Source: Peribacillus simplex
GTDB lineage: Bacteria; Bacillota; Bacilli; Bacillales; DSM-1321
Direction of reading: 5' to 3'
Length of the DNA stretch: 64,000 bases
NCBI RefSeq assembly: GCF_900156045.1
Contig: NZ_FTMX01000002.1
Coordinates: forward strand, 62,001-126,000
Position numbers and translations under genes: made by a program. The notes below the pieces were generated by a model. It was not told where the DNA came from. It was given only the letters and a program-made list of their open reading frames with translations, and searched no databases. Below are positions 1 through 10,782 of the stretch, piece after piece (position 1 is the stretch's first letter; each line of letters starts with the position of its first letter).

Positions 1-863
1 ATTTGATAAATGGCAATGGCCTTATCTGCTGGATCGACCATCACAAAAGGCTTCCCTTTTTCAACAACAACATCCTTTGTTTGTTCCAATACCGCACCGT
101 TAAGTACTTTCTTTGCTACTTTATCACTAATCTGAAATTTGGGCAAATGAAATAATCCCCGCTCCAAAGGCAACAGAAATTCATCCGTTTGTCCACTTTC
201 CATGAAATCTTCCACTTCAGCAAATGTGAAACAGTCCTCCTGCTTAAAACCTGCTGATTCAATACGTGTCAAGTCTGACATGTGGGCAGGAAAACCCAGT
301 TCTTCACCCATCATGACTGCAAGAGTCCGAATATACGTTCCTTTGCTGCATTTGACCCGAAAACGAAAAGAAATGGTTTCCCCTTTAAATTCAGAACGAT
401 CATCGAGAAGGGTGATTTCATAGATGGACACCTCCCTTGTCGGCCTCTCCACTTCTATCCCTGCACGGGCATATTCATATAACTTCTTCCCGTTTACTTT
501 TACCGCTGAAAACATCGGCGGCGTCTGTTCAATTTTCCCAGTCAATGTTTCCAGTACTTCAAGAATCCGTTTACGCTGAATCACTTGATCAATCTTCTTC
601 TCTTCCACTTTTTCACCGCTAGCGTCTTCAGTTGTCGTTGAAAAACCAAGGGTCACTTCCCCTTCATACGCTTTACCGGCTTCTGTCAAATATTCGGCTA
701 TCTTAGTTGCCCTGCCAATGCAAATAGGCAATACCCCTGTTACCTCAGGATCTAAAGTACCTGTATGCCCAACCTTTTTTGTCTTTAAAATCTTTCTTAA
801 TTTAAAAACACAATCATGGGATGTCAATCCCTTGGGTTTCCATAATGGAAGAATACCGTTCAC
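1..863 (-). CDS. truB: tRNA pseudouridine(55) synthase TruB (3' end cut by window edge)
   Basis: TruB isomerises U55 of elongator tRNAs to pseudouridine in the T-loop. The reading frame starts with GTG at 863, preceded by an AGGTG ribosome-binding site, and runs off the left edge after 287 codons. The B. subtilis protein is slightly over 300 residues, so about 20 C-terminal residues are missing. The family signature GHTGTLDP lies at residues 32-39, with catalytic Asp38. A later stretch with the KCSKGTYIRTLA motif is also typical. It follows rbfA in the nusA operon order but is separated from it by a strong terminator, so it probably has some transcription of its own. The call is by clear family similarity. 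Confidence 0.96.
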   Translation of the reverse strand, partial: MNGILPLWKPKGLTSHDCVFKLRKILKTKKVGHTGTLDPEVTGVLPICIGRATKIAEYLTEAGKAYEGEVTLGFSTTTEDASGEKVEEKKIDQVIQRKRILEVLETLTGKIEQTPPMFSAVKVNGKKLYEYARAGIEVERPTREVSIYEITLLDDRSEFKGETISFRFRVKCSKGTYIRTLAVMMGEELGFPAHMSDLTRIESAGFKQEDCFTFAEVEDFMESGQTDEFLLPLERGLFHLPKFQISDKVAKKVLNGAVLEQTKDVVVEKGKPFVMVDPADKAIAIYQ

Positions 864-950
864 ACTTTCACCTCATCATTTATAAAACACCCTAAACAAC
901 TATCATAAAGCAAAATGAATTCCAATTCCGAAAGGTGTTTTTCCTTTTTC

Positions 951-1003
951 AAAAAAAAGAGACCGACTTCAAGAAGTGCAAAGCACTTATTGAGTCGGCC
1001 TCC
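951..1003 (-). terminator. Rho-independent terminator after rbfA
   Basis: Read on the minus strand, two arms (CCGACT and AGTCGG at the base, AAGTGC and GCACTT near the loop) form a long hairpin. It is followed by an unbroken run of eight T. It lies directly after the rbfA stop codon and ends the rimP-to-rbfA transcript before truB. Confidence 0.88.
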
Positions 1004-1016
1004 TTTTACTGCTTGC

Positions 1017-1385
1017 TTATTCCTCGTCTTTTTCAGCCGGTTTATCCTCTGAATTGATTTGGGAAATCAACGACTCGATACGATTACCATAATCGACCGA
1101 TTCATCAAATTCAAAAAACAGCTCAGGGGTTTTGCGCAGGCGGATTCTCTGCCCAATTTCTGAACGCATGAATCCTTTCGCCTTAGCAAGACCTTGCAGG
1201 GTTTTCTCCCTTTGTTCCTGGTCACCCAAAACGGAAATATAAACTGTTGCCTGTTGTAAATCGCCTGTAACCGCGACATCCGTCACTGTTACAAATCCGA
1301 TTCTTGGATCTTTAATTTTTCGGCCGATAATTTCACTCAGCTCTTTTTTCATTTGTTCGCCAACACGATTTGAACGAAGGCTCAT
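1017..1385 (-). CDS. rbfA: 30S ribosome-binding factor RbfA
   Basis: RbfA is a small KH-fold assembly factor that binds the 30S subunit, helps mature the 5' end of 16S rRNA and is needed for cold adaptation. The 122-residue product matches the family's usual length. It carries the conserved stretches [13 protein letters not shown] (residues about 25-37) and [16 protein letters not shown] (about 88-103), followed by an acidic tail. The ATG follows a GAGGTGATATT ribosome-binding region. It is the last gene of the nusA operon before a terminator. Confidence 0.97.
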   Translation of the reverse strand: MSLRSNRVGEQMKKELSEIIGRKIKDPRIGFVTVTDVAVTGDLQQATVYISVLGDQEQREKTLQGLAKAKGFMRSEIGQRIRLRKTPELFFEFDESVDYGNRIESLISQINSEDKPAEKDEE

Positions 1386-1402
1386 AATATCACCTCGATA
1401 GC

Positions 1403-1684
1403 CTAAAGCCAGTCTATATCTGTTATTGTTCGCTCTAGTTCCGGAAAAGAATCTAGAAATTTAAGGGCATTCTGAAGTTCCCGTTCAGTAGCCTTCCTTG
1501 AGGATGTTACGGTTACGATAGTAATCTTTGTCCGCTGCCATAAATCCTGAAAATCGGTCTCTGCTACAGAAATATTGAACTTCTGCTTAAGCCGTGTCAT
1601 GACACGCTGAAGCACGGCCCTTTTTTCTTTCAAAGAATGGGTGTCATGGATGATGCATTCACATTGGACAGAGCCAACGATCAT
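1403..1684 (-). CDS. ylxP: DUF503 family protein YlxP
   Basis: This 93-residue protein belongs to the DUF503/YlxP family, found next to infB and rbfA in most Firmicutes. The start [22 protein letters not shown] is typical. Its role is not settled; the constant linkage to rbfA and infB suggests a link to ribosome assembly or initiation, and that is inference. The ATG overlaps the infB stop codon in an ATGA arrangement, which indicates translational coupling. Confidence 0.93.
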   Translation of the reverse strand: MIVGSVQCECIIHDTHSLKEKRAVLQRVMTRLKQKFNISVAETDFQDLWQRTKITIVTVTSSRKATERELQNALKFLDSFPELERTITDIDWL

Positions 1685-3840
1685 TTACGTTCGATCTCTT
1701 CCATTACAAACGCTTCAATTACATCGCCTTCTTTAAGGTCGTTGTAATTTTTAATCGTAATACCGCACTCATAGTTCGTTGCCACTTCTTTTACATCATC
1801 TTTAAAACGTTTCAATGCATCAATTTCCCCTTCGTAAATGACGACACCTTGACGAATTAAGCGAATTCCGCTATCACGTGTAATTTTTCCTTCTGTAACG
1901 TAAGAACCGGCAATCGTACCAACTTTGGATACTTTGAAAGTCGTACGGACTTCAGCCTGACCGATGATTTTTTCTTCGAATTCAGGATCAAGCATCCCTT
2001 TCATAGCCGACTCGATCTCTTCGATCGCTTTATAGATGATGCGGTGAAGACGGACATCAACATTTTCTGATTCAGCTGCACGTTTCGCATTCACGTCAGG
2101 ACGGACGTTAAATCCGATGACGATTGCATTCGAAGCTGTAGCTAAGATGATGTCAGACTCTGTAATTGCGCCGACGCCAATGTGTATGATTTTCACTTTA
2201 GCGCCTTCCACTTCTATTTTATTCAGGGAAGCGGCTACTGCTTCCGCAGAACCTTGAACATCAGCTTTTAGAATGATGTTCAATTCTTTAATTTCCCCTT
2301 CTTTCATTTGTTCGAATAATGTATCCAGGGTTACACGGGATTTCTCATTACGTTGAGAAGCAAGTTGTCTCTGTGCACGCACTTCCCCAACTTGACGGGC
2401 CGTTTTCTCATCTTCAAAGACGATGAAACGATCCCCGGCCTGTGGCACTTCGTTCAATCCTGTGATTTCAACCGGTGTTGAAGGACCTGCATCCTTAACA
2501 CGGCGTCCAAGATCGTTGACCATAGCACGAACACGGCCGAATGTATTACCGATAACAATCGGATCACCGATTTTCAACGTTCCGTTTTGAACAAGCAATG
2601 TGGCAACCGATCCGCGCCCTTTATCCAAACGTGCTTCGATAACCGTTCCATTTGCTTTACGAGATGGATTCGCTTTATACTCCTCCACTTCACTGACAAG
2701 AAGAATCATTTCAAGCAAGCTATCGATACCCTCACCGTTTTTAGCTGAAATTGGTACGAAAATCGTGTCTCCGCCCCATGCTTCAGAAACTAAACCATGT
2801 TCTGTCAATTCTTGCATGACACGGTCCGGATTGGCAGCCTCTTTATCCATCTTATTGACAGCGACGATAATTGGAACTTCTGCCGCTTTGGCATGGTTGA
2901 TCGCTTCAATCGTTTGAGGCATAACGCCATCATCCGCAGCGACGACAAGAATGGTGATATCGGTAACTTGTGCACCGCGGGCACGCATTGTTGTAAACGC
3001 GGCATGACCTGGTGTATCCAAGAAAGTTATTTTCTTATCGTTAACTTTAACTTGATATGCACCGATATGCTGAGTGATTCCGCCAGCTTCGCCTTCAGTA
3101 ACTTTTGTATGGCGGATAGAATCAAGCAATGTCGTTTTACCATGGTCAACGTGTCCCATGATCGTCACGACAGCCGGACGTTCAATCAAATCTTCAGAAG
3201 CGTCCTCAGTGACAAGTGATTCAAGATCTGTTAGGTCGACACGAATCTCTTCTTCTGCCACTACACCGTATTCTGCACAAATCAATTCAATTGCATCTTT
3301 ATCCAAAGTTTGGTTGATTGTTGCCATTACGCCAAGCATAAAGAGCTTTTTAATGATTTCAGAAGGTTCACGGTGAAGTTTTTTTCCAAGTTCCATAACC
3401 GTCAAAGACTCATAAAACGTAATTTTCTCTGGAAGTTCTCTTTCTTTACGTTTAGTAACAGGTGCCTGAGGCGCTTGTTGCCTTTGTTTATTATTTTTAT
3501 TCTTGTTATTGCGACCCTTGTTGAACTGACCACCTGTTGGTTTTTTCGTACCTACAGGTTTAACTGGTGGTTTCTTCTTCAGTTTTTCTTTATTGACTGT
3601 GCTCTTTTCATCCGCTTCAGCTTCGTACTTCGCGACCGTAGCGTTAGCTTTTGGTTCAGCAGCTTGGCTTTTATCTTCGTTTTTAGGTTTGATTGAATCG
3701 TTTAATTTATTTACAGTTGAATCGTCTAATGCTGTCATATGGTTTGTTACCTCTATATTCATTTCTTTAAGTTTATTTATTACATCCTTGCTTGAAACGT
3801 TCTTTTGTTTTGCATATTCATATACACGCAATTTTGTCAT
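1681..3840 (-). CDS. infB: Translation initiation factor IF-2
   Basis: IF-2 is the GTPase that recruits formyl-Met-tRNA to the 30S subunit and promotes subunit joining. I start it at the ATG at 3840 ([12 protein letters not shown]), which has a GGGGGTGAAC ribosome-binding site; the 29-residue upstream extension overlaps the ylxQ 3' end and is unlikely to be real. The product is 719 residues. It has an N-terminal IF2_N helix bundle, a basic Lys/Asn-rich linker (about 80-130), a second IF2_N domain (about 135-190), and a G domain with GHVDHGKT at 229-236, DTPGH at 275-279 and NKMD at 329-332. Domains II to IV follow. Confidence 0.98.
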   Translation of the reverse strand: MTKLRVYEYAKQKNVSSKDVINKLKEMNIEVTNHMTALDDSTVNKLNDSIKPKNEDKSQAAEPKANATVAKYEAEADEKSTVNKEKLKKKPPVKPVGTKKPTGGQFNKGRNNKNKNNKQRQQAPQAPVTKRKERELPEKITFYESLTVMELGKKLHREPSEIIKKLFMLGVMATINQTLDKDAIELICAEYGVVAEEEIRVDLTDLESLVTEDASEDLIERPAVVTIMGHVDHGKTTLLDSIRHTKVTEGEAGGITQHIGAYQVKVNDKKITFLDTPGHAAFTTMRARGAQVTDITILVVAADDGVMPQTIEAINHAKAAEVPIIVAVNKMDKEAANPDRVMQELTEHGLVSEAWGGDTIFVPISAKNGEGIDSLLEMILLVSEVEEYKANPSRKANGTVIEARLDKGRGSVATLLVQNGTLKIGDPIVIGNTFGRVRAMVNDLGRRVKDAGPSTPVEITGLNEVPQAGDRFIVFEDEKTARQVGEVRAQRQLASQRNEKSRVTLDTLFEQMKEGEIKELNIILKADVQGSAEAVAASLNKIEVEGAKVKIIHIGVGAITESDIILATASNAIVIGFNVRPDVNAKRAAESENVDVRLHRIIYKAIEEIESAMKGMLDPEFEEKIIGQAEVRTTFKVSKVGTIAGSYVTEGKITRDSGIRLIRQGVVIYEGEIDALKRFKDDVKEVATNYECGITIKNYNDLKEGDVIEAFVMEEIERK

Positions 3841-3859
3841 ACGTTCACCCCCGTAAAAT

Positions 3860-4165
3860 TTAATCGAGCAGCGTTCGGAGTTTTTGTGCAAAACCTTCAT
3901 CCAGAACTGCGACGGCAACTCTAGCATCCTTACCTATCGCATGGCCGAGCATTGACCTGCTTTCGACTCTTTTTAAAGGAACCTGATAAAATGCGCACTT
4001 ATCAGATATTTTTTTTTCAGTGTTTTTTGAAGCGTCCGCGGATAAAATAACAACTTTGGCATTACCGCTTCTAATCTCTTTAACCACTAATTCTTCACCC
4101 GAAATTAGCTTGCGTGCTCGATTGGCCAAACCTAATAGAGACATCCATTGTTGTTGTTGGGTCAT
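3860..4165 (-). CDS. ylxQ: L7Ae-family K-turn RNA-binding protein YlxQ
   Basis: The 101-residue product belongs to the L7Ae/L30e/S12e/Gadd45 family. The B. subtilis counterpart YlxQ binds kink-turn RNA. The central segment [21 protein letters not shown] followed by [10 protein letters not shown] is characteristic of the fold and its RNA-binding face. It sits 19 bp upstream of infB and 4 bp downstream of rnpM in the nusA operon. A role in rRNA or RNase P RNA biology is inferred from the family and neighbours. Confidence 0.92.
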   Translation of the reverse strand: MTQQQQWMSLLGLANRARKLISGEELVVKEIRSGNAKVVILSADASKNTEKKISDKCAFYQVPLKRVESRSMLGHAIGKDARVAVAVLDEGFAQKLRTLLD

Positions 4166-4169
4166 GTTG

Positions 4170-4445
4170 TTAGTTGTTCTCCTTATTCACTAATTCAAGC
4201 AATTGTTCATAAAGGGAAGAATCGATTTGGGTACTAAGGTGATTAGCCAGCACATTTTTCTTTTTGGCCAGCTCGATAACATCCCGATCAAGAGTCAAAT
4301 AAGCTCCCCTTCCCGATTTTTTTCCGGTCGGATCAAGGCTGACTTCCCCTTCTTTAGATCGAACGATGCGAATGAGTTCTTTCTTCGGCTTCATTTCGCC
4401 TGTTGCCACACATTTACGCATCGGGATTTTTTTTCGGCTATTCAT
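4170..4445 (-). CDS. rnpM: RNase P modulator RnpM (YlxR family)
   Basis: This is a small YlxR-fold protein (DUF448). The B. subtilis homologue is reported to bind and modulate RNase P, hence the name RnpM. The family motif [20 protein letters not shown] and the motif GRGAYL are both present. I choose the ATG at 4445 because GAGGTG lies just upstream with normal spacing; the GTG nine bases earlier is part of that ribosome-binding site. The product is 91 residues, basic and soluble, and sits between nusA and ylxQ. Confidence 0.92.
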   Translation of the reverse strand: MNSRKKIPMRKCVATGEMKPKKELIRIVRSKEGEVSLDPTGKKSGRGAYLTLDRDVIELAKKKNVLANHLSTQIDSSLYEQLLELVNKENN

Positions 4446-4460
4446 CTTTTTCACCTCGAA

Positions 4461-5591
4461 TTACTCGTTATCCTCTTCGAAATCTGTTTCCTCTTCAGTA
4501 ACATAACTATCTCTGCTCAAAAGGAATTCCTGTTCTTCCACAGGATAAATACCAGCTTCGCGGGCTTCCGTTTCACTCTTGATATCAATTTTCCAGCCTG
4601 TAAGCTTGGCAGCTAAACGGGCATTTTGTCCACGCTTACCAATTGCCAGGGAAAGTTGATAATCCGGAACGATTACAGTCGTCGCCTTTTCCTCTTCTTT
4701 AACAATAACTTCAAGTACTTTTGAAGGGCTTAAAGCATTCGCAACGAAAATGACCGGATTCTCCGACCATTTAACGATATCGATTTTTTCACCTTTCAAT
4801 TCATTGACGATGGCCTGAACACGCTGTCCTTTTTGGCCTACACAAGAACCGACAGGATCGACTTCTTCGTTATCGGAGTGCACGGAGATTTTTGAACGGT
4901 CGCCTGCTTCGCGGGCAACTGACTTAATTTCTACTGTTCCATCAAAAATTTCAGGCACTTCGATTTCGAATAAACGTTTTAAAAGGCCAGGGTGTGAACG
5001 GGATACAAAAATTTGCGGACCCTTGGAAGTTTTTTCAACTTTAGTGATGAAAACTTTAATGCGGTCATGAGGTTTATACTGTTCATTCGGCATTTGCTCA
5101 TTCACCGGGAGCAAAGCTTCGATTTTACCTAGGCTCACATAAATGAATCGGGAATCCTGGCGTTGAACGATGCCAGTCATGATATCCTCTTCACGATCGA
5201 TGAATTCGGCATAAATGATGCCTCGTTCAGCTTCACGCACTCTTTGAGTGACGACCTGTTTTGCTGTTTGTGCAGCAATACGGCCGAAATCCTTAGGTGT
5301 TACTTCCATTTCGACAATATCCTCTAACTGATAGTTGGGATCAATTGCTCTTGCTTCTTCAACAGAAATTTCCAGACGTGAATCGAACACTTCGTCAACA
5401 ACGTCTTTTCTGGCAAATACACGCATAGTTCCTTTACCAAGATTCAAGTCGATACGTACATTTTGTGCTTGGTTAAAGTTACGGCGATATGCCGATATAA
5501 GGGCAGATTCAATCGCGTCGATCAAAACCTCCCTGGAAATTCCTTTTTCGTTTTCTAAAATATAGAGAGCATCCAATAACTCATTGCCCAT
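4461..5591 (-). CDS. nusA: Transcription termination/antitermination protein NusA
   Basis: NusA binds RNA polymerase and nascent RNA and stimulates pausing and intrinsic termination. The 376-residue product has the short Firmicute layout without the C-terminal acidic repeats of E. coli. It comprises an N-terminal polymerase-binding domain (1-125), an S1 domain (about 130-198), KH1 with GQKG at 252-255 and KH2 with GKRG at 318-321. The ribosome-binding site AAGGGGGATC precedes the ATG. In B. subtilis NusA autoregulates this operon, and a candidate attenuator is present in the rimP leader (6176-6201). Confidence 0.98.
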   Translation of the reverse strand: MGNELLDALYILENEKGISREVLIDAIESALISAYRRNFNQAQNVRIDLNLGKGTMRVFARKDVVDEVFDSRLEISVEEARAIDPNYQLEDIVEMEVTPKDFGRIAAQTAKQVVTQRVREAERGIIYAEFIDREEDIMTGIVQRQDSRFIYVSLGKIEALLPVNEQMPNEQYKPHDRIKVFITKVEKTSKGPQIFVSRSHPGLLKRLFEIEVPEIFDGTVEIKSVAREAGDRSKISVHSDNEEVDPVGSCVGQKGQRVQAIVNELKGEKIDIVKWSENPVIFVANALSPSKVLEVIVKEEEKATTVIVPDYQLSLAIGKRGQNARLAAKLTGWKIDIKSETEAREAGIYPVEEQEFLLSRDSYVTEEETDFEEDNE

Positions 5592-5634
5592 GGTGATCCC
5601 CCTTACGGATATTTAAATTAATGATTTGCTTGAC

Positions 5635-6108
5635 TTAAGAGAAGGTAATCGCCAATCTCGCTTTGGCTACCTTTTCGAATGGTATGACGATCGTTTTCTT
5701 TCTTGTCTTGATTCTGACTTCGAGTGTCACTTCTGCACCATCGAAACTGGTTAAGATTCCTTCGAATTCTTTTTCATCTAAAATGGGCTCGTATGTTTTT
5801 ATGTAAACATTTTTACCGATAGCATTAAGGAAATCCTTCTCTTTTTTCAGAGGCCTTTCAGCTCCGGGTGATGAAACTTCGAGAAAATAATTTTGTGGAA
5901 TCGGATCAATCTCATCAAGCTTTTCACTGAGTTTTTCACTCACATTTCCGCAATCATCAATATCTACGCCTGTTTCTTTATCAATGTACACTCGAAGGAA
6001 CCAGCTTTTACCTTCCTTCACATACTCCACTTCGACTAATTCAAGCTGCAATTCTTCAAGAATTGGTAATGCTAATTCCTCTACGACTTCCGTTACCTTT
6101 TTACTCAT
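5635..6108 (-). CDS. rimP: Ribosome maturation factor RimP
   Basis: RimP helps 30S subunit maturation around S19 and the 3' domain of 16S rRNA. The 157-residue product has the usual length. It contains the family stretches [20 protein letters not shown] and [19 protein letters not shown], followed by a small SH3-like C-terminal domain. The ribosome-binding site TGGAGGAAACAA leads into the ATG. It is the first gene of the nusA operon, 43 bp upstream of nusA, with a promoter at 6232-6260. Confidence 0.97.
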   Translation of the reverse strand: MSKKVTEVVEELALPILEELQLELVEVEYVKEGKSWFLRVYIDKETGVDIDDCGNVSEKLSEKLDEIDPIPQNYFLEVSSPGAERPLKKEKDFLNAIGKNVYIKTYEPILDEKEFEGILTSFDGAEVTLEVRIKTRKKTIVIPFEKVAKARLAITFS

Positions 6109-6175
6109 TTGTTTCCTCCATACGTGCGTTGTATGCGCTTGGTTTCGGATTCAAAATTAAATGGTCAATACAACA

Positions 6176-6201
6176 CGAAAGAGTGGGTTTCCCCACTCTT
6201 G
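6176..6201 (-). terminator. Hairpin in the rimP-nusA leader: polC terminator and/or NusA-dependent attenuator
   Basis: On the minus strand AAGAGTGGG and CCCACTCTT pair perfectly around a GAAA tetraloop. They are followed by a weak, interrupted T tract (TCGTGTTGT). The hairpin lies downstream of both the polC stop codon and the candidate rimP promoter, so it would act on read-through from polC and also on newly started rimP-nusA transcripts. A strong stem with a poor U tract is the type of terminator known to depend on NusA. Confidence 0.75.
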
Positions 6202-6231
6202 CCATTGGTTCCTCTTAGTATTTCCAATAAA

Positions 6232-6260
6232 AATATACCATAATCAAGATATTTATGCAA
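6232..6260 (-). promoter_or_regulatory. SigmaA-type promoter for rimP-nusA operon
   Basis: The minus strand reads TTGCAT (6260-6255), a 17-bp spacer, then TATATT (6237-6232), with a TG one base upstream of the -10 box (extended -10). It lies between the polC stop codon and the leader hairpin, about 125 bp upstream of rimP. The match is good, but no start site is shown by sequence alone. Confidence 0.65.
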
Positions 6261-6301
6261 ATCTGATGTCTGTTTCTTCCTTTTTGGAATCCGTTTCCTC
6301 T

Positions 6302-9300
6302 TTAAAATAAAGATAACTGATTTTGTTCAGGCAATGACTCCAGACAGCCTTGTTTATCAAGGTATTCAAGGATGGTCTTCGAAACCTTCCCCCGTTGTTG
6401 AAGGTCTTCTTTGGAAAGGAATTCACCATTTTCCCGCGCGTTGACGATATTGATCGCCGCATTCGTTCCAAGACCAGGTATCGAATTGAAAGGCGGTATC
6501 AAAGTATTTCCTTCAATTAAGAATTGATCTGCACTGGATTTGTACAAGTCCACTTTAGCGAATGAAAATCCGCGTTCACACATTTCCAAAGCAAGTTCAA
6601 GAACCGTCAATGTATTCTTTTCCTTTGTGGATGCATCCAATCCCTTTACCATGATTTCTTCCATTTTTGATTTGATTGCTTGCGATCCCCGTGTCATGGC
6701 GTCGATTTCAAAATCATCGGCACGTACTGTGAAATAGGCTGCATAATACAATAAAGGCAGATGCACTTTAAAATAGGCAATCCGGACAGCCATTAAGACG
6801 TAAGCTGCGGCATGGGCTTTCGGGAACATGTATTTAATCTTCTTACATGAATCGATATACCATTCCGGCACCTCATTTTTCCTCATTTCCTCTTCGAATT
6901 CCTCCGAGAGCCCTTTCCCTTTACGTACAGATTCCATGATTTTAAACGCTAGGGAAGGATCTAGACCTTGGTATATCAGATAAACCATAATATCATCCCG
7001 GCAGCCGATAACCTCACTTAGTGTACATATGCGGTTGTGGATCAGTTCCTGTGCATTGCTCAACCATACATCCGTACCGTGGGAAAGCCCTGAAATCTGA
7101 ACAAGCTCGGAAAATGTCGTAGGTTTCGTATCTTCAAGCATCTGCCGGACAAAACGCGTACCAAATTCCGGGATGCCAAGCGTACCCGTTTTACACATGA
7201 TCTGTTCTTCGGTAACTCCTAAAGATTCAGTACTGCTGAATATTTTCATTACTTCTGGATCATCGGTAGGAACGGTCTTTGGGTCGATGCCACTTAAATC
7301 TTGAAGCATCCGGATTACAGTCGGATCATCGTGACCAAGTATATCAAGTTTCAAAATATTATCGTGAATGGAATGGAAATCAAAGTGAGTTGTTTTCCAC
7401 TCGGAATTCCTGTCATCTGCCGGGAACTGAATTGGTGTGAAATCATAGATATCCATATAATCCGGAACAACGATAATTCCGCCCGGGTGCTGTCCAGTCG
7501 TCCTTTTCACACCAGTACAACCGGCAACAAGGCGATCGGTCTCTGCTCCACGCATATGGATGTTATTATCAGAGGAATACCCTTTTACATATCCATACGC
7601 CGTTTTTTCAGCAACCGTACCAATCGTTCCGGCACGATATACATATTCTTCACCGAATAAGACCTTCGTATAGTTATGGGCCTTCGGCTGATATTCACCG
7701 GAGAAGTTCAAGTCAATATCGGGAACCTTATCCCCTTTAAATCCAAGGAAAGTTTCAAACGGGATATCATGCCCGTCTTTTGTATAAGCAATGCCACAAT
7801 CTGGACAGTCTTTATCTGGCAGGTCAAACCCGGAACCTACAGAACCATCATTGAAGAATTCGGATTTCTTGCACTCCGGACATACATAATGCGGCGGAAG
7901 CGGATTCACCTCTGTAATTTCAGTCATGGTGGCAACGAAAGATGACCCAACCGATCCCCTTGAGCCAACTAGATAACCATCATTCAAGGATTTTTTAACA
8001 AGCTTGTGAGAAATTAAATAAATTACGGCAAAACCGTGGCCAATGATGCTTTTCAATTCTTTCTCAAGACGGGCTTCCACGATTTCCGGCAGGTTCTCTC
8101 CATAAATCTTCCTTGCCATGCCATAACTCATTTGACGCATCTCTTCATCTGCACCTTCAATTTTAGGTGTGTATAACTCATCCTTGATTGGCTTGATTTC
8201 TTCAATCATATCAGCGATTTTATTCGTGTTGGTTACCACGACCTCTTTGGCTTTCTCAGAACCGAGGAAGGAGAATTCCCGTAGCATTTCATCTGTTGTC
8301 CGAAAATGTACGTCAGGAAGCTTATGACGATTCAGCGGATTTGCGCCACCTTGTGAATTCACAAGGATTTTACGGTAAATTTTATCATTCGGATCCAAAT
8401 AATGCACATTTCCCGTGGCTACTACTGGCTTATCCAATTTTTCACCAAGCTTGACGATATTGGAGATGATCGTTTCCAATGATTTATCATCCCGTACATA
8501 TTCAAGCTCAATCAGATGCTGATACACTTCCTTCGGATGGATTTCAAGATAATCGTAGAATTCGGCAATATCGACGACTTCCTCAAAACCCTTCTGCATC
8601 ATCCCTTCAAAAACTTCCCCTTTATCGCATCCCGATCCGACCAAGATTCCTTCACGATACTTTTTAAGTTGTGAGCGTGGCAGTCGGGGCACACGATAGA
8701 AATAATCGATGTGTGATATTGAAATTAATTTGAAAAGGTTTTTTAAGCCAGCCTGTGTTTGTGCAATCAGCGTACAATGGGACGGCCGGGAACGCTGATA
8801 AGCATTTCCTTTACCCATATTGTCATTAAGTTGATCATGATGGGTAATCTCCTTTTCCATTGCATCCTTTAGCATCTTCAGCATAAGGTAACCTGTAGCT
8901 TCGGCGTCATAAATGGCCCTATGATGCTGGGTCAAATCAATATCGAACTTTTTACATAATGTATTTAACCGGTGATTTTTAAACTCTGGATATAAGAAAC
9001 GGGCAAGTTCCAATGTATCAAGTACAGGATTGGAAGCTTTGGGATAACCCAAGTTTTTATAGCCTATATTCAAAAACCCCATATCGAAGGCTGCGTTGTG
9101 GGCAACCAGAATCGCATCCCCCGCCCATTCCTTGAACTTTTCAAGTACTTCCGATACTTCCGGAGCATTTTCTACAAGATCATCAGTGATTCCTGTCAAT
9201 TCTATCGTCGTATTGGATAGTGGGTGATGCGGATTAGCAAATGACTCGAATCGATCAATGATGTCACCGTCATGAATTTTCACTGCAGCAAATTCAATGA

Positions 9301-10624
9301 TTGTATCATACACGGCTGACAGGCCTGTCGTCTCTACGTCAAACACAACATAGGTGGCATCTGCCAAAGCGATATGCGCCTCATTATAAACAATGGGTAC
9401 ACCATCATCTACAAGATTCACTTCGACACCATAAAGGATTTTGATACCATTCTTTTTCCCGGCACTATATGCTTCAGGGAATGATTGTGCTCCCGCATGA
9501 TCTGTAATGGCCACAGCCTTATGCCCCCACTTTGCAGCCTGGGCAACAAGCGCAGAAGTAGGTGTCACTGCATCCATCTGGCTCATTGGGGTATGCATAT
9601 GCAGTTCTACACGCTTTTCCCCTTCTGGAGCCTTATCCTGCCGTCCTTGTTTGGAAATTTCGTTTATATCATTTGCGATCATTACAAGGTCACGTACGAA
9701 TGTATCATTTTGGATGCTGCCTTGGGCACGTACCCACATCCCTTTTTTCACTCTGGCAAGTATGGCAGCATCTTCTTTATCACGCGAAAACATTTTGACC
9801 AATATCGAGCTCGTATAATCAGTGACTTTAAAAGTCAACAGGCTTCGTCCGCTGCGTAACTCACGCACTTCTGCATCAAATACGAAGCCTTCGATAGCAA
9901 TCCTGCGCTCTTCATCGATAATTTGTTCGATTCTGCGGAAATCCGCATCTTCTTTAATCGTATAGCCAATTTTAACCGGTCCGTCGTATACGGCATCGTC
10001 GCCGCCTTTTTCCGATTCTTTTTTCTGCATTTCCACTAGGGCGGCAAGTCCCTTTTCGGCGTCTTCCTTTTGTTTCTCTTCTAAGAACTTCTGGTAATCA
10101 GGATTCGAAACCGTTTCCTTCACTTCCGCATCAAGTGTCAACGGAGGAAAACCGAATGTTTGGTAGATATTCGAAATGATGCCGGAGTATTTTCGTTTCA
10201 ACTGACCAGCCTCCGCATCATTCCGGGCGCTAACGATAAGCTTATATCCATTCACCGTCGGCACTTGTTCATTTAGAAGTGATAACAGTGCAGGAGACAT
10301 GCCTTCAAGCTCGCCAATGCAGTTTTTCCAATACTCCTTCACCAATTGTTCCGTCACTTGCGGATTGGCCACATTCAAATTGAATGTGACCTTCGCAATA
10401 TGGGAAAACGTACTTGCTAGATGAGTAGCAAGTCTTGTATGAACACTGCAGGGAATTAATGCAGGTATATTAAAGGCAAAATGCCATGTTTTGGACTCCC
10501 TCTCGATTGAGAGTTTATCAATTTCGGCACCTATGAAATAATTCACAAAGGCATCCTCAGTCAAGCCCATTTGCTGGAGCAAGAGTTGAAATCTCTCTCT
10601 ACCGCTATTTGGATTTTGATCCAT
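6302..10624 (-). CDS. polC: DNA polymerase III alpha subunit, PolC type
   Basis: PolC is the main replicative polymerase of low-GC Gram-positive bacteria, with its own 3'-5' proofreading exonuclease. The 1440-residue product has an N-terminal domain, an OB fold (about 240-325) and a PHP domain starting at VELHMHTP (339-346), which is interrupted by the exonuclease (about 424-590). Exonuclease residues visible are Asp429, Glu431, Asp515, His569 and Asp574. The PolC-specific zinc site uses Cys916, Cys919, Cys941 and Cys944. The catalytic motif PDIDLNFSG supplies Asp970 and Asp972. It ends in the beta-clamp binding tail QLSLF. No key residue appears missing. Confidence 0.99.
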   Translation of the reverse strand: MDQNPNSGRERFQLLLQQMGLTEDAFVNYFIGAEIDKLSIERESKTWHFAFNIPALIPCSVHTRLATHLASTFSHIAKVTFNLNVANPQVTEQLVKEYWKNCIGELEGMSPALLSLLNEQVPTVNGYKLIVSARNDAEAGQLKRKYSGIISNIYQTFGFPPLTLDAEVKETVSNPDYQKFLEEKQKEDAEKGLAALVEMQKKESEKGGDDAVYDGPVKIGYTIKEDADFRRIEQIIDEERRIAIEGFVFDAEVRELRSGRSLLTFKVTDYTSSILVKMFSRDKEDAAILARVKKGMWVRAQGSIQNDTFVRDLVMIANDINEISKQGRQDKAPEGEKRVELHMHTPMSQMDAVTPTSALVAQAAKWGHKAVAITDHAGAQSFPEAYSAGKKNGIKILYGVEVNLVDDGVPIVYNEAHIALADATYVVFDVETTGLSAVYDTIIEFAAVKIHDGDIIDRFESFANPHHPLSNTTIELTGITDDLVENAPEVSEVLEKFKEWAGDAILVAHNAAFDMGFLNIGYKNLGYPKASNPVLDTLELARFLYPEFKNHRLNTLCKKFDIDLTQHHRAIYDAEATGYLMLKMLKDAMEKEITHHDQLNDNMGKGNAYQRSRPSHCTLIAQTQAGLKNLFKLISISHIDYFYRVPRLPRSQLKKYREGILVGSGCDKGEVFEGMMQKGFEEVVDIAEFYDYLEIHPKEVYQHLIELEYVRDDKSLETIISNIVKLGEKLDKPVVATGNVHYLDPNDKIYRKILVNSQGGANPLNRHKLPDVHFRTTDEMLREFSFLGSEKAKEVVVTNTNKIADMIEEIKPIKDELYTPKIEGADEEMRQMSYGMARKIYGENLPEIVEARLEKELKSIIGHGFAVIYLISHKLVKKSLNDGYLVGSRGSVGSSFVATMTEITEVNPLPPHYVCPECKKSEFFNDGSVGSGFDLPDKDCPDCGIAYTKDGHDIPFETFLGFKGDKVPDIDLNFSGEYQPKAHNYTKVLFGEEYVYRAGTIGTVAEKTAYGYVKGYSSDNNIHMRGAETDRLVAGCTGVKRTTGQHPGGIIVVPDYMDIYDFTPIQFPADDRNSEWKTTHFDFHSIHDNILKLDILGHDDPTVIRMLQDLSGIDPKTVPTDDPEVMKIFSSTESLGVTEEQIMCKTGTLGIPEFGTRFVRQMLEDTKPTTFSELVQISGLSHGTDVWLSNAQELIHNRICTLSEVIGCRDDIMVYLIYQGLDPSLAFKIMESVRKGKGLSEEFEEEMRKNEVPEWYIDSCKKIKYMFPKAHAAAYVLMAVRIAYFKVHLPLLYYAAYFTVRADDFEIDAMTRGSQAIKSKMEEIMVKGLDASTKEKNTLTVLELALEMCERGFSFAKVDLYKSSADQFLIEGNTLIPPFNSIPGLGTNAAINIVNARENGEFLSKEDLQQRGKVSKTILEYLDKQGCLESLPEQNQLSLF

Positions 10625-10688
10625 TCCCTCTCTCCCCTATCTACTATCTTTTATTTTTCACTATCATTTTCTTTTGATACCAGAGGCT

Positions 10689-10697
10689 ATTATAACA
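10689..10697 (-). promoter_or_regulatory. Candidate extended -10 promoter for polC
   Basis: The minus strand reads TGTTATAAT, a full extended -10 element, about 65 bp upstream of the polC ATG and just downstream of the proS terminator. No good -35 box lies 16-18 bp upstream, so confidence is moderate. Confidence 0.45.
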
Positions 10698-10730
10698 TAT
10701 CATGAATGTTTCACTAGTATCCAAATCCAT

Positions 10731-10765
10731 GAAAAGGAAAGGCATCATCCAATTGAATGATGCCT
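10731..10765 (-). terminator. Rho-independent terminator after proS
   Basis: On the minus strand AGGCATCAT and ATGATGCCT pair to form a hairpin. It is followed by TTTCCTTTTC, a T-rich tail. It starts some 20 bp after the proS stop codon and separates proS from polC. Confidence 0.82.
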
Positions 10766-10782
10766 AATTCCCTATTTTTAAA

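Noticed and set aside
3841..3927. N-terminal extension of infB
   Set aside because: Overlaps the ylxQ 3' end and lacks a ribosome-binding site; the ATG at 3840 has a strong one and matches the family start.
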